A stretch of DNA of 55,699 nt from Gammaproteobacteria bacterium. GTDB taxonomy: Bacteria > Pseudomonadota > Gammaproteobacteria > Steroidobacterales > Steroidobacteraceae. This document shows, in pieces, positions 30,293 through 38,851 of the stretch (position 1 is its first letter; every line of letters starts with the position of its first letter). Position numbers and translations under genes: made by a program. Under the pieces are notes generated by a model. That model did not search any database. It saw nothing but the letters and a program-made list of their open reading frames with translations, and was not told the origin of the DNA. Location of the stretch: assembly GCA_028871705.1 (NCBI GenBank), contig JAGWMP010000002.1:1-55699 (forward strand), given 5' to 3'.

Positions 30293-31923
30293 CCAGGCGA
30301 GCCAACGACTCCACCGCGCAGGATCGAGGTCTGGATCTCCCACTCGACGCGCTGCCCCGCGGTCGCCTGGCGGTTCACCGACACGGGACGCACGCGGCTC
30401 ACGCCCGCGCGGTGCGTCACGAGCCAGGTGTCGAACTCACCGGGGCGCGTGGTGGCGAAACCGAACAGCAGGTTGAACTTGCCCTCGGCAACGCTCTGGG
30501 CGCCGTTGACGCGTTCGTCGCAGATCACGAAGTGACTGTCGCGCGGCGTCACGCCGGCGAAGGCGCCCTGCGCGGCGAGTGAGTCGAGGAACTCCGAGAC
30601 GCGCGCGCGCGCGCGCGCCCAGGTCGCCGGGCCGTTGTGCTCGAGCAGCACCCAGCGGGTGCCCTGCTCGATGCTCGCGGCGACGTAGAGCCCGAGCCGC
30701 CGCGCGCAAAGGTAGCGCCAGTCCGAGGCGCTGCTGCCATCCCCGGCGAGCGTGCGTGGACCCGGATTGGTGCGGCCGGCGCTGCGTACCGCCTGCAGGG
30801 TGTTGACCCCCTGCTGCGCGAGGCGCGCGCGCTCGGCGTCCGACACCGTCACCGCCGGCCGCAGCCCCGGGCGCAGCGACGCCTCCTCGGCCTCCACCGC
30901 CGTCCAGATGGGCCAGCTCTCGTCCGAGCGCGCGATCATTCCGGCGGCCGCCCCGCAGGATGCGAAGGTTTCGACCCGGCCGCGCAGGCGGTCGAAGGCC
31001 TGGACGCGCGGGTAGTACATCACCGCGCAGTCGCTGCGGAACGGCCAGCTGCGCAGCGCCGCGAGCGCCACCGCGGCGCTGCTCCAGGATGCGGGCGGAT
31101 CGACCACCAGCAGCGCGCAGCGCTCGCGGCACAGGCGCGCCGCCACGTAGAGCGTCGACATGCCGACGTCCTGCTCGCGTGCCAGCGGCGGAATGCACAG
31201 CAGGTTGAAGCGCTCGGCGGCGGCGAGCGCGAACAGGCCCGTGCCGCGGGCGTGCGAGCCGATCACGTCGTAGTCGGTGAGCGGTGCGCCGTCATCGCCG
31301 TCGGGATTGGAGAGCGTGTAGCCGGCCGCGACGCCGCCGGGCCCGCCGGCGGAGCGATCCGGACGCTGCGCCGGAAGCGTGCCGTGCACGCGTACCAGGG
31401 CCGATTCGAGCAGTGCCTGGGTGAGAAAGCCCTTCGCGCCGGCCGTCATGGACACGCGCCGGTAGATCTCCTGATCCTCGACGAGCTCCGAGCCCGCGGT
31501 GCGCACGCGCTGCACCACGAGATTGAAACGATCGGCGTCGGCCGCCGAGAGCCCGTCATAGTCGACCGAGGCGCGCAGGTACTCACGCGAGCCCGGGTTG
31601 ACCGCGATCAGCGTGAGGATCTCGCCCGCCGCCGGGAGGCTGAGCGTCGGCGGCCGCGCGCCGTTGACCACGCGGACGATGCGCGCTTCGCGCCCGCCGT
31701 TCTCGAAGAACTGCTCGACGGCGTAGGACAGCGTCGCGGGCTGCCACAGGCCGCCGAAGTGCTGCTGGAACTCGGAGAAGCTGCGGACGGTGAGCGGCTG
31801 TGCGACCGGGCCCTTGAGCGTGCGCCCGACGAAAGCGGCGACCCCGGTGGCGACGCCGTCGATGGCCTGATAGTCACGGCTTTGTTGGGCGAGTTGTGCG
31901 CCGGACACGCGGCTGTTGGCCAC
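30289..31923 (-). CDS. Contractile tail sheath-like protein (phage/eCIS sheath family), orphan
   Basis: N-term AIDGVATGVAAFVGRTLKGPVAQPLTVRSFSEFQQHFGG; C-term RRLGLYVAASIEQGTRWVLLEHNGPATWARARARVSEFLDSLAAQGAFAGVTPRDSHFVICDER...GKFNLLFGFATTRPGEFDTW. Confidence 0.85.
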   Translation of the reverse strand: MANSRVSGAQLAQQSRDYQAIDGVATGVAAFVGRTLKGPVAQPLTVRSFSEFQQHFGGLWQPATLSYAVEQFFENGGREARIVRVVNGARPPTLSLPAAGEILTLIAVNPGSREYLRASVDYDGLSAADADRFNLVVQRVRTAGSELVEDQEIYRRVSMTAGAKGFLTQALLESALVRVHGTLPAQRPDRSAGGPGGVAAGYTLSNPDGDDGAPLTDYDVIGSHARGTGLFALAAAERFNLLCIPPLAREQDVGMSTLYVAARLCRERCALLVVDPPASWSSAAVALAALRSWPFRSDCAVMYYPRVQAFDRLRGRVETFASCGAAAGMIARSDESWPIWTAVEAEEASLRPGLRPAVTVSDAERARLAQQGVNTLQAVRSAGRTNPGPRTLAGDGSSASDWRYLCARRLGLYVAASIEQGTRWVLLEHNGPATWARARARVSEFLDSLAAQGAFAGVTPRDSHFVICDERVNGAQSVAEGKFNLLFGFATTRPGEFDTWLVTHRAGVSRVRPVSVNRQATAGQRVEWEIQTSILRGGVVGSPG

Positions 31924-31966
31924 TCAAACGCCTCTTGGAGTTGTATCTGGGGACTCTAGCACAGGG

Positions 31967-31984
31967 TGTCGGCCGACGCCGACA
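31967..31984. promoter_or_regulatory. 18-nt perfect inverted repeat upstream of the sheath gene
   Basis: TGTCGGC-CGAC-GCCGACA, 44-61 bp upstream of the GTG start at 31923. Confidence 0.5.
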
Positions 31985-32013
31985 GTCTCGCGGCGCGCGC
32001 GACCTGACGTGAC

Positions 32014-32199
32014 TTAAGTGCCGTCGCCCGTGTGCGGCGCGGCATCGCGCTCGAGCGCGCGCTGGGCCTCCTCGAGGCGGGCACGCTCGCGTGCCTCGCG
32101 CTTGGCGGCAATCTCCGCCAGCATGAGCTCGAGCCACTGCGATAACGCCGGGGCAGGCGCGTCCTGCCGCGATAGCGGCGGCGTCGGGGAATCGCTCAT
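32014..32199 (-). CDS. Small charged/amphipathic protein (61 aa), unknown
   Basis: MSDSPTPPLSRQDAPAPALSQWLELMLAEIAAKREARERARLEEAQRALERDAAPHTGDGT; ATG shares a base with the upstream TGA (TGATG). Confidence 0.6.
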   Translation of the reverse strand: MSDSPTPPLSRQDAPAPALSQWLELMLAEIAAKREARERARLEEAQRALERDAAPHTGDGT

Positions 32200-33476
32200 C
32201 AGCCGCCGCCGTCCTTCGTAGGGGGCGGCGTCTTGCCGGGCGGTGCAGCCGCGGCAGGTGCGGGGACAGCCGCGGCGGGTGCCGCGGCGCCCGTGGTGGG
32301 CGCAGGAGCCTGTGCACCGGGCTCGATCTCCGAGAGGATCTGCTTGAAGGACGCCTCGTCCATCGGCAGGTCGGACTTGCCGTCCCAGCTCGAGCCCGCG
32401 GGCAGCGCGTTCTGCACCCGCGGCGCGCGGGCGAGCACCTGCTCGAGACTCGCGTCCGGGGTCGAGATCGGCACCGGCACGCCGCGCGGATTCCTGGTGA
32501 GCGAGGCCACCAGGGCCCAGTCGATCTGCAGGTGATGGCTCTTGAGCTGCTGCTGCAGCGTCGCGGCGAGCTCCTTGCTGAGGAGCTTGCGCTGCGCCTT
32601 GTTCCAGTCGCGCGCATCGTCCTCGAGCACGTCGTAGGGCTGCAGGTACAGCTGCCCGTCGGTCCAGCCGAACTCGAACGGCTGGTTCACCACGCGCACC
32701 TGCGTGCCGACCGGCACCATGTTGAAGAACTGCTCGATGTCCTCGGGATAGAGGCGAATGCAGCCGTGACTCGAGCGCAGGCCGACGCCGGCCGGCTTGT
32801 TGGTGCCGTGGATCAGGTAGCTCGGCCACTGCAGATAGAACGCGTACTTGCCGAGCGGATTGTCGGGGCCCGGTCCGATCACCGGGTCGAGATCCTCGCC
32901 GTTGTCGTGATGCTCCTTGCGCACCGACACCGGCACGCGCCAGGTCGGATCCTTCTGGCGGCGCACGATCCGGGTGACGCCCTCGGGCGTGCGCCAGCCC
33001 ACCTTGCCGATGCCGATGGGATGGGTGATTACGACGGTGCGTTCCCCGGCCTTGACCGGCGGGAAGTAAAAGATCCGCATCGCGGGGATGTTGATCACCA
33101 GGCCCGTGTAGGGGGCGTTCGGCAGCACGAACTGACTCGGTACGACGATCTCGGTGCCCTCGCCCGGCAGCCACGGGTCCACCTTCGGGTTGGCGCGCAG
33201 GATCTCCTCGTAGCCGACGTTGAAGCGGCGCGCGATGTCGGTGAGCGTGTCGTCCTTGCCCGCGGCCACCACCTGCACGACGCCGACCACGCTCTGCCCT
33301 GGCTCGAGCTCGAAGCGTTCCGTGACCGCCGGCTGCGGCAGCGCCGGAGGCGCCGGTGCCGCCGGCGGGGGCGGCGGCGGGGCCTTGCGATGCAGGGGGC
33401 CGAACAGCGAGCAGGCGGCGAGCAGGCAGCAGCCCGCGAGCGCCACGGCCGCTGCGCGCAGCGGAACGGTATTCAT
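32199..33476 (-). CDS. L,D-transpeptidase (YkuD) lipoprotein with LysM-like region
   Basis: Lipobox LLAAC; DIARRFNVGYEEILRANPKVDPWLPGEGTEIVVP; YLIHGTNKPAGVGLRSSHGCIRLYPEDI. Confidence 0.93.
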   Translation of the reverse strand: MNTVPLRAAAVALAGCCLLAACSLFGPLHRKAPPPPPPAAPAPPALPQPAVTERFELEPGQSVVGVVQVVAAGKDDTLTDIARRFNVGYEEILRANPKVDPWLPGEGTEIVVPSQFVLPNAPYTGLVINIPAMRIFYFPPVKAGERTVVITHPIGIGKVGWRTPEGVTRIVRRQKDPTWRVPVSVRKEHHDNGEDLDPVIGPGPDNPLGKYAFYLQWPSYLIHGTNKPAGVGLRSSHGCIRLYPEDIEQFFNMVPVGTQVRVVNQPFEFGWTDGQLYLQPYDVLEDDARDWNKAQRKLLSKELAATLQQQLKSHHLQIDWALVASLTRNPRGVPVPISTPDASLEQVLARAPRVQNALPAGSSWDGKSDLPMDEASFKQILSEIEPGAQAPAPTTGAAAPAAAVPAPAAAAPPGKTPPPTKDGGG

Positions 33477-33526
33477 AAGGAGCGAATTATGACCGATGTG
33501 CGGCCGTGGCGAGCGTCGGCGCACGA

Positions 33527-34024
33527 CTACAGGAGCACCGGCTGATTGGGCAGCTCGCCGCCCCCGGGCGCGACTCCAGGGAAATGCCGCCCGAGCAGCG
33601 CCCCGACCCCGGCGACCCCGCTGACCGAGCCCTCGCGGAAGCGCCCCTCGCGATAATGGTGCTGCATCTGGCGGCACACGGCGTCCCACTCGGCCTGGCT
33701 TACGCGCGCGGCGATGCCGCGGTCGGCGACGATCTCGACGACCCGGTCGGCGAGGTCCACGTAGATCAGCACGCCGTTGTTGTGGGCGGTGTCCCACACC
33801 CCGAGCAATCCGAAGAGCTGCAGTGCGCGCTGCCGCGGCGTGAGGTCGTGCCAGAGCTCGGGGAAATCGAAGGCGGTTTCGACCACGAAGCGGATCTCGC
33901 CCGCGTGTCGCGCCTCGCACTCGCGGATCGCCGCCTCGATCGCCTGACGCACCGGCGGCGAGAAGTGGCGCCGCGTGCGAAAGCGCGTGCTGGCAAGGTG
34001 GCGCAGGAGCCTCAGGATCTTCAT
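33527..34024 (-). CDS. TPM-domain protein, short cytosolic-type
   Basis: AIEAAIRECEARHAGEIRFVVETAF...LFGLLGVWDTAHNNGVLIYVDLADRVVEIVADRGI. Confidence 0.85.
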   Translation of the reverse strand: MKILRLLRHLASTRFRTRRHFSPPVRQAIEAAIRECEARHAGEIRFVVETAFDFPELWHDLTPRQRALQLFGLLGVWDTAHNNGVLIYVDLADRVVEIVADRGIAARVSQAEWDAVCRQMQHHYREGRFREGSVSGVAGVGALLGRHFPGVAPGGGELPNQPVLL

Positions 34025-34027
34025 CGC

Positions 34028-34954
34028 CTACCAGCTCCCCGAGGCCCCGCCGCCCGCGAAACCCCCGCCTCCGCCGCTGAATCCTCCGCCGCCGAAGCCG
34101 CCACCGCCGAAGCCTCCCCCGAGGCCCCCGCCGAAACCTCCGAAGCCCCCGCTCGACCAGCCGCTGCCGCGCCCGAGGCCCCCGAGCAGCGTGAACGCGA
34201 ATCCGGCGAGCGCGGCGAGCCCGGCGAGCGCGAGCGCGTAACCGGCGATCCATACGAGCAGCCCCGCGCCCGCGCCGGTCAGCACCGAGCCGAGCGTGCG
34301 CCCGAAGATGCTGCGCAGCAGCGCCGAGCCCACCAGCACCGCAAAGAGCAGCGGCAGCAGCAACCCGCCGCCGCCGTGCGGCCGGCGCGCTCCCTGCCAT
34401 CCCTGCTGCGGTGGGGGCAGCGGCTCGCCCTGGACGAGCTTCATCATCTGATCGAGGGCGGCGTCGATGCCGCCGTAGAAATCGCCCTGGCGGAAGGCGG
34501 GCTTCACGGTCTCATCGATGATGCGGTTGGTGAGCGCATCCGTGAGCACTCCCTCGAGGCCGCGGCCCACCTCGATGCGCACGCGATGATCGTCCTTGGC
34601 GACGAGCAGCAGCGCACCATCGTCGATCCCCTTGCGGCCGAGCTTCCAGGCATCGGTGACGCGGATCGAATACTGCTCGATCTCCTCGGGCTGCGTGCTC
34701 GGAACGATCAGCACGGCGAGCTGCGAGCCCTTGGCGGATTCGAACGCGGCGAGCTTCTGCTCGAGGGCGGTCTGCTGACCGGCGGTGAGCGTGCCGGTGA
34801 GGTCGGTGACGCGCGCGCTGAGCGCCGGCACGGCGACCAGCCCCGCCGCCGCTGGGTCCGCGGCGCCCTGGCCGGCGGCGCACACCGCCAGCCCGAGCAG
34901 CAGCGGCAGCGCGGCAGCCGCGCAGCGGCGGGCCCGAGGCGCCGAGCCCCTCAT
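34028..34954 (-). CDS. TPM-domain (YgcG-like) membrane protein with Gly/Phe-rich C-terminus
   Basis: ARVTDLTGTLTAGQQTALEQKLAAFESAKGSQLAVLIVPST; GFGGGGFGGGGFSGGGGGFAGGGASGSW. Confidence 0.92.
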   Translation of the reverse strand: MRGSAPRARRCAAAALPLLLGLAVCAAGQGAADPAAAGLVAVPALSARVTDLTGTLTAGQQTALEQKLAAFESAKGSQLAVLIVPSTQPEEIEQYSIRVTDAWKLGRKGIDDGALLLVAKDDHRVRIEVGRGLEGVLTDALTNRIIDETVKPAFRQGDFYGGIDAALDQMMKLVQGEPLPPPQQGWQGARRPHGGGGLLLPLLFAVLVGSALLRSIFGRTLGSVLTGAGAGLLVWIAGYALALAGLAALAGFAFTLLGGLGRGSGWSSGGFGGFGGGLGGGFGGGGFGGGGFSGGGGGFAGGGASGSW

Positions 34955-34958
34955 CGCG

Positions 34959-35609
34959 TCAGGGTTTTGCGGCGGGCGGGGTGGCCGCCGGCGCCGGGCT
35001 GCCCGGCATCGCCGGCGTGCTGGTGTCGAAGCTCACCGCCGGCGCCGTCGCGATCTGCTGTTCGTTGGCGACCGTGAAGTTCGGCTTCACCTTGAAGTCG
35101 AACATCTTCGCGGTGAGGTTCACCGGGAAGGAGCGCACCGTGACGTTGTAGCTCTCCACCGCTGCGATGTAGCGGTTGCGCGCCACGGTGATGCGGTTCT
35201 CCGTGCCCTCGAGCTGCGACTGCAGGTCGGCGAAGCGCTGGTCGGACTTCAACTGCGGATAGTTCTCGGTCACCGCCATCAGGTGACTCAACGCCTGGGT
35301 GAGCTGGCCCTGCGCCGCCTGGTACTTCTGGAAGAGCTCCGGGTTGTCGAGCACCTGCGGTGTCACCTGGATCGAGTTCGCCTGGGCGCGCGCCTCGGTG
35401 ACCCCGATCAGCACCTTCTGTTCCTGGGCGGCGTAGCCCTTCACCACCTCGACCAGGTTCGGGATCAGGTCGGCCCGCCGCTGGTACTGGTTGACGACCT
35501 CGGACCAGGAGGCCTTAACGGCCTCGTCCTGCTGCTGCAGCTTGTTGTAGCCGCAACCGGAAAGCATCAGCACCGCGGCCGAAAGCAATGCCACCATCCA
35601 CGCACGCAT
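34959..35609 (-). CDS. LemA-family lipoprotein
   Basis: LSGCGYNKLQQQDEAVKASWSEVVNQYQRRADLIPNLVEVVKGYA. Confidence 0.95.
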   Translation of the reverse strand: MRAWMVALLSAAVLMLSGCGYNKLQQQDEAVKASWSEVVNQYQRRADLIPNLVEVVKGYAAQEQKVLIGVTEARAQANSIQVTPQVLDNPELFQKYQAAQGQLTQALSHLMAVTENYPQLKSDQRFADLQSQLEGTENRITVARNRYIAAVESYNVTVRSFPVNLTAKMFDFKVKPNFTVANEQQIATAPAVSFDTSTPAMPGSPAPAATPPAAKP

Positions 35610-35705
35610 CGGGGTTCTCCTAGGCAAGACGCGCCCGGACCTGCAGCCAGGCCCTTGGGGGCGGGAATTGTCACATGGGGGCCGAAGCGGCGTCGATCAA
35701 GGGCC

Positions 35706-35736
35706 AAAAAAAAACCCCAGGTTTTTAGGCCTGGGG
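35706..35736 (-). terminator. Rho-independent terminator for the 67-aa ORF
   Basis: Minus strand: CCCCAGG-CCTAAAAA-CCTGGGG followed by T9. Confidence 0.85.
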
Positions 35737-35784
35737 TCTGGAAGGGCGGACCTTCGATGAAGGGAAGGAAGTCCGCCAGGGGAT

Positions 35785-35988
35785 TCAGTGCAATCGAGCC
35801 CAGTGCAGGATGCGGATCTCGTCCGAATCCAGATCGAAACTCTGTGCCAGGAGCGAGCGCAACTCGCGGTTGGCCCGTCCCTGCGTCAGCGGCTCGCGCA
35901 ACTCCACCACTCCGCTCCACTCGTTGCCGGGCATGGTGCGCGCCCTGCCAGTACCGGTTACGAAGTGCGTGTAGTACTTGGTAGCCAC
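35785..35988 (-). CDS. Small uncharacterised protein (67 aa)
   Basis: MATKYYTHFVTGTGRARTMPGNEWSGVVELREPLTQGRANRELRSLLAQSFDLDSDEIRILHWARLH; followed by a strong terminator. Confidence 0.75.
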   Translation of the reverse strand: MATKYYTHFVTGTGRARTMPGNEWSGVVELREPLTQGRANRELRSLLAQSFDLDSDEIRILHWARLH

Positions 35989-36035
35989 GGCAAAAGGTTA
36001 GTGCCGGGGCACCGGCGAAGTCCGTGAGATGTTCC

Positions 36036-36055
36036 ACAGAACCCCGGGGTTCTGT
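36036..36055. promoter_or_regulatory. 20-bp perfect palindrome in the divergent 67-aa ORF / greB intergenic region
   Basis: ACAGAACCCCGGGGTTCTGT; CATAAT -10-like box at 36070-36075 on the plus strand. Confidence 0.6.
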
Positions 36056-36093
36056 AAAAAGGGCTGCGACATAATTCACAGGATTTTCCCGCG

Positions 36094-36618
36094 ATGCGAC
36101 GCGCGCCCCCGCGAGAGCCTCCGGCCTCGAAGTACATCACCCCCCAGGGGGCGCAGCGGCTGCGCACCGAGCTCGATGCGCTCTGGCGCGACGAGCGGCC
36201 GCGCGTGACGCAGGCGGTCGCGGCGGCCGCGGCCCAGGGCGATCGCTCGGAGAATGCCGAATACACCTACGGCAAGCGGCGGCTGCGCGAGATCGACCGC
36301 CGGGTGCGCCACCTGCGCCGGCGCCTGGATGGCATGGTGATCGTCGATCAGCCGCCGGCCGACCCCACCCGGGTGTTCTTCGGGGCCTGGGTGCTCATCG
36401 AGGCCGACGACGGCGCGCAATCGCGCTACCGCATCGTCGGCCCCGACGAATTCGACATGCTGCCCGGGTACATCAGCATGGATTCGCCGTTGGGAAAGGC
36501 GCTGCTGCGCCGGCGCCTCGACGAGGAGGTCGCGGTCGCGACCCCGGCCGGCGAGCGCACCTACCTCATCGTCTCGATCGAGTACGAGAGGCTCACCACA
36601 ACACCCGGACGTTCTTGA
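36094..36618 (+). CDS. greB: Transcript cleavage factor GreB-like
   Basis: YITPQGAQRLRTELDALWRDERPRVTQAVAAAAAQGDRSENAEYTYGKRRLREIDRRVRHLRRRL; ISMDSPLGKALL. Confidence 0.93.
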   Translation: MRRAPPREPPASKYITPQGAQRLRTELDALWRDERPRVTQAVAAAAAQGDRSENAEYTYGKRRLREIDRRVRHLRRRLDGMVIVDQPPADPTRVFFGAWVLIEADDGAQSRYRIVGPDEFDMLPGYISMDSPLGKALLRRRLDEEVAVATPAGERTYLIVSIEYERLTTTPGRS

Positions 36619-38017
36619 ACTGCCAGGGATCGCTCTTGTCGATGTCCTCGGGGAAGAGGCGCTCGCGCTCGTGCAGCGGCGTCCAGTCGGTATATTCCCC
36701 GGACACCGGGCCTAAGTACGGCATGCAGATCTCGAGGTTGCGCCGGAAGTCCATCTCGTCGGGCTCGACGAGTCCCAGGTTCGGGTTCTCCATCGCCCAG
36801 ATCACCCCGGCAAGCACCGCCACGGTCACCTGCAGGCTCGTGGCGTTGTTGTAGGGGGCGAGCTGGCGCGCCTCGCCGATCGAGAGCTGCGAGCCGTACC
36901 AGTAGGCGTTACGGCGGTGGCCGGCGAGCAGCACGCCGAGCTCGTCGATCCCAGAGGTGATGTCGTCCATGAGGATGCGCTGGCGCTCCTGCTGCACGTA
37001 GTTGCGGCCGGCGAGCTCGTGCACCGACATGACCGCCGCGTCGCACGGGTGATAGGCGTAGTGCACCGTCGGGCGGTAAACCACCTGCGCCCCCTCGCGC
37101 ACCGTGTAGTAATCGGCGATCGAGATCGCCTCGCCGTGGGTGATGCACAAGCCGTGGAAGTGCCCGGCGCGCGGCGTCCAGGTGCGCACCCGCGTCGCCG
37201 CCCCCGGCTGCATGAGATAGATCGCGGCGAGACAGCCGAAGTCGTGGCGCTTGCCGTCGCGCGGGAAGTTGCGCTCGTGCGTGCCCCAGCCCATCTCGCT
37301 CGGCTGCGAGCCCTCGGAGACGAAGCCGTCGATCGACCAGGTATTGACGAACTCGCCGGGCAGCTTCGGCTTGCTCGAGATCTGGGTGTCGCGCTCGGCG
37401 ACGTGGATCACCTTGACGCCGAGCCGGCGCGCGAGCTCACCCCACTCGGCGCGGCTCGCCGGATTGCCGGCCTCGACCTTGGTGTCCTGCGCGATGTTGA
37501 GCAGCGCCTGCTTGACGAAGTGCGACACCAGCCCCGGGTTGGCGCCGTGGGTCAGCACCGCGGTCGGGGCACGCTCGTTCCCGGCGCGCAACGCCAGGGC
37601 CTCCTCGCGCAGCGCGTAGTTGGTGCGGCGCGCCACGGGCACGGTCGGATCGGTATAGCCGCCGGGCCAGGGCTCGATGCAGGTATCGATGTACATCGCG
37701 CCTTTTTCCCAGCACAGCTTGATGAGCGCGATGCTCGAGACCTCGACCGAAACGTTGATGAGAAAATCCCCGCGCCCGAGCAGCGGATTGAGCACGCGGC
37801 GGAAGTTCTCGCGCGTCAGCCGCTCCTTCACGAACCTGACGCCGAATTTCGCCGCCTCCTCGTTCCCCTTGTCCTCGGCGGTGACGATGGTGATGCGCTC
37901 GGGAGCGACGCCGATGTGCCGCAGCACCAGCGGCAATACGCCCTGGCCGATGCTGCCGAAGCCGATGAAGAGAATCCGCCCGGGGAACTCGACGTGAACT
38001 TTGTGCTCGTTGCTCAT
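36593..38017 (-). CDS. hss: Homospermidine synthase
   Basis: GRILFIGFGSIGQGVLPLVLRHI, NVSVEVSSIALIKLCWEKGAMYIDTCIEPWPGGY; 474 aa; 3' end overlaps greB by 26 bp. Confidence 0.9.
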   Translation of the reverse strand: MSNEHKVHVEFPGRILFIGFGSIGQGVLPLVLRHIGVAPERITIVTAEDKGNEEAAKFGVRFVKERLTRENFRRVLNPLLGRGDFLINVSVEVSSIALIKLCWEKGAMYIDTCIEPWPGGYTDPTVPVARRTNYALREEALALRAGNERAPTAVLTHGANPGLVSHFVKQALLNIAQDTKVEAGNPASRAEWGELARRLGVKVIHVAERDTQISSKPKLPGEFVNTWSIDGFVSEGSQPSEMGWGTHERNFPRDGKRHDFGCLAAIYLMQPGAATRVRTWTPRAGHFHGLCITHGEAISIADYYTVREGAQVVYRPTVHYAYHPCDAAVMSVHELAGRNYVQQERQRILMDDITSGIDELGVLLAGHRRNAYWYGSQLSIGEARQLAPYNNATSLQVTVAVLAGVIWAMENPNLGLVEPDEMDFRRNLEICMPYLGPVSGEYTDWTPLHERERLFPEDIDKSDPWQFKNVRVLW

Positions 38018-38126
38018 GATGCCCGTTGCTCGAGTGGACCGTGAACGGGCACACCCGGTGCACCCGCCGCCAGTGCGGAGCGTATCAATCGGCCGTGCGC
38101 GGGTCACGCGGCTTACCGCCGCGCGC

Positions 38127-38786
38127 TCATCTCCAGTGCGGCGGGTAGGTGCGCTCGTAGCCGGGGAGCGAGGCGACGCGCTCGAGCCAGCGGCCGAGCG
38201 CCGGGTAGTTGACTTCCACCGGCATGAAGCGCGAGGACAGCTCGCGCGCCTCGGGGCGCTCGAGCGCCCGCTTCAGCAGCTGGATGCCCGGGAAGATCAC
38301 CATGTCGACCGCCGAGCATGCATCGCCCACCACCCACTCGCCCTTCGACAGCCTGCCTTCGATGGTGCGCGCCTCGTTCGCGACCGCGTGCATGGCGCTC
38401 GTGACCTCATCCCCGGCGAGATCGCCTTCGTGCTGGAACACCGCGCGCGTGATGGTGCGCAGCTGCGGCTCGATGTAGGCCTGGTACTCGCAGATCACCC
38501 GCATGATGACCCCCGCCTCCTCGGGCGTGCGCCCGAAGATCGGCGGCTGCGGGTACTTCAGATCGAGGTAATAAAGAATGGCGAGCGACTCGAAGCACAC
38601 GTAGTCGCCGTCCTTCAGTACCGGCACGCGGCCGCGCGGATTGAGCGCCAGCATCTCGTGGGACTTGTGCTCCTGCTTGGAGAACTGCAGCAGGTGGCTC
38701 ACGTAGGGCAGCCGCTTGTACTCGAGCGCCAGCAGCACCCGCCACGCGTAGGGACTGCCGCTGCCCCAGTAGACGTCGATTGCCAT
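38127..38786 (-). CDS. Glutathione S-transferase family protein
   Basis: [52 protein letters not shown]. Confidence 0.9.
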   Translation of the reverse strand: MAIDVYWGSGSPYAWRVLLALEYKRLPYVSHLLQFSKQEHKSHEMLALNPRGRVPVLKDGDYVCFESLAILYYLDLKYPQPPIFGRTPEEAGVIMRVICEYQAYIEPQLRTITRAVFQHEGDLAGDEVTSAMHAVANEARTIEGRLSKGEWVVGDACSAVDMVIFPGIQLLKRALERPEARELSSRFMPVEVNYPALGRWLERVASLPGYERTYPPHWR

Positions 38787-38851
38787 CGGTCCCTCAGCAC
38801 TTGGTGCTGCGGTGATTGTAACGACAAGTGCTTCGCGCCGAAAATGCGCGC

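Noticed and set aside
30289-31923. Prophage remnant
   Set aside because: No integrase, attachment-site-like repeats, capsid or other tail genes around the sheath; reported as an orphan gene instead.
34028-34160. Gly/Phe repeat DNA in the TPM gene as a tandem repeat element
   Set aside because: Typical Gly-rich C-terminus of YgcG-like TPM proteins.
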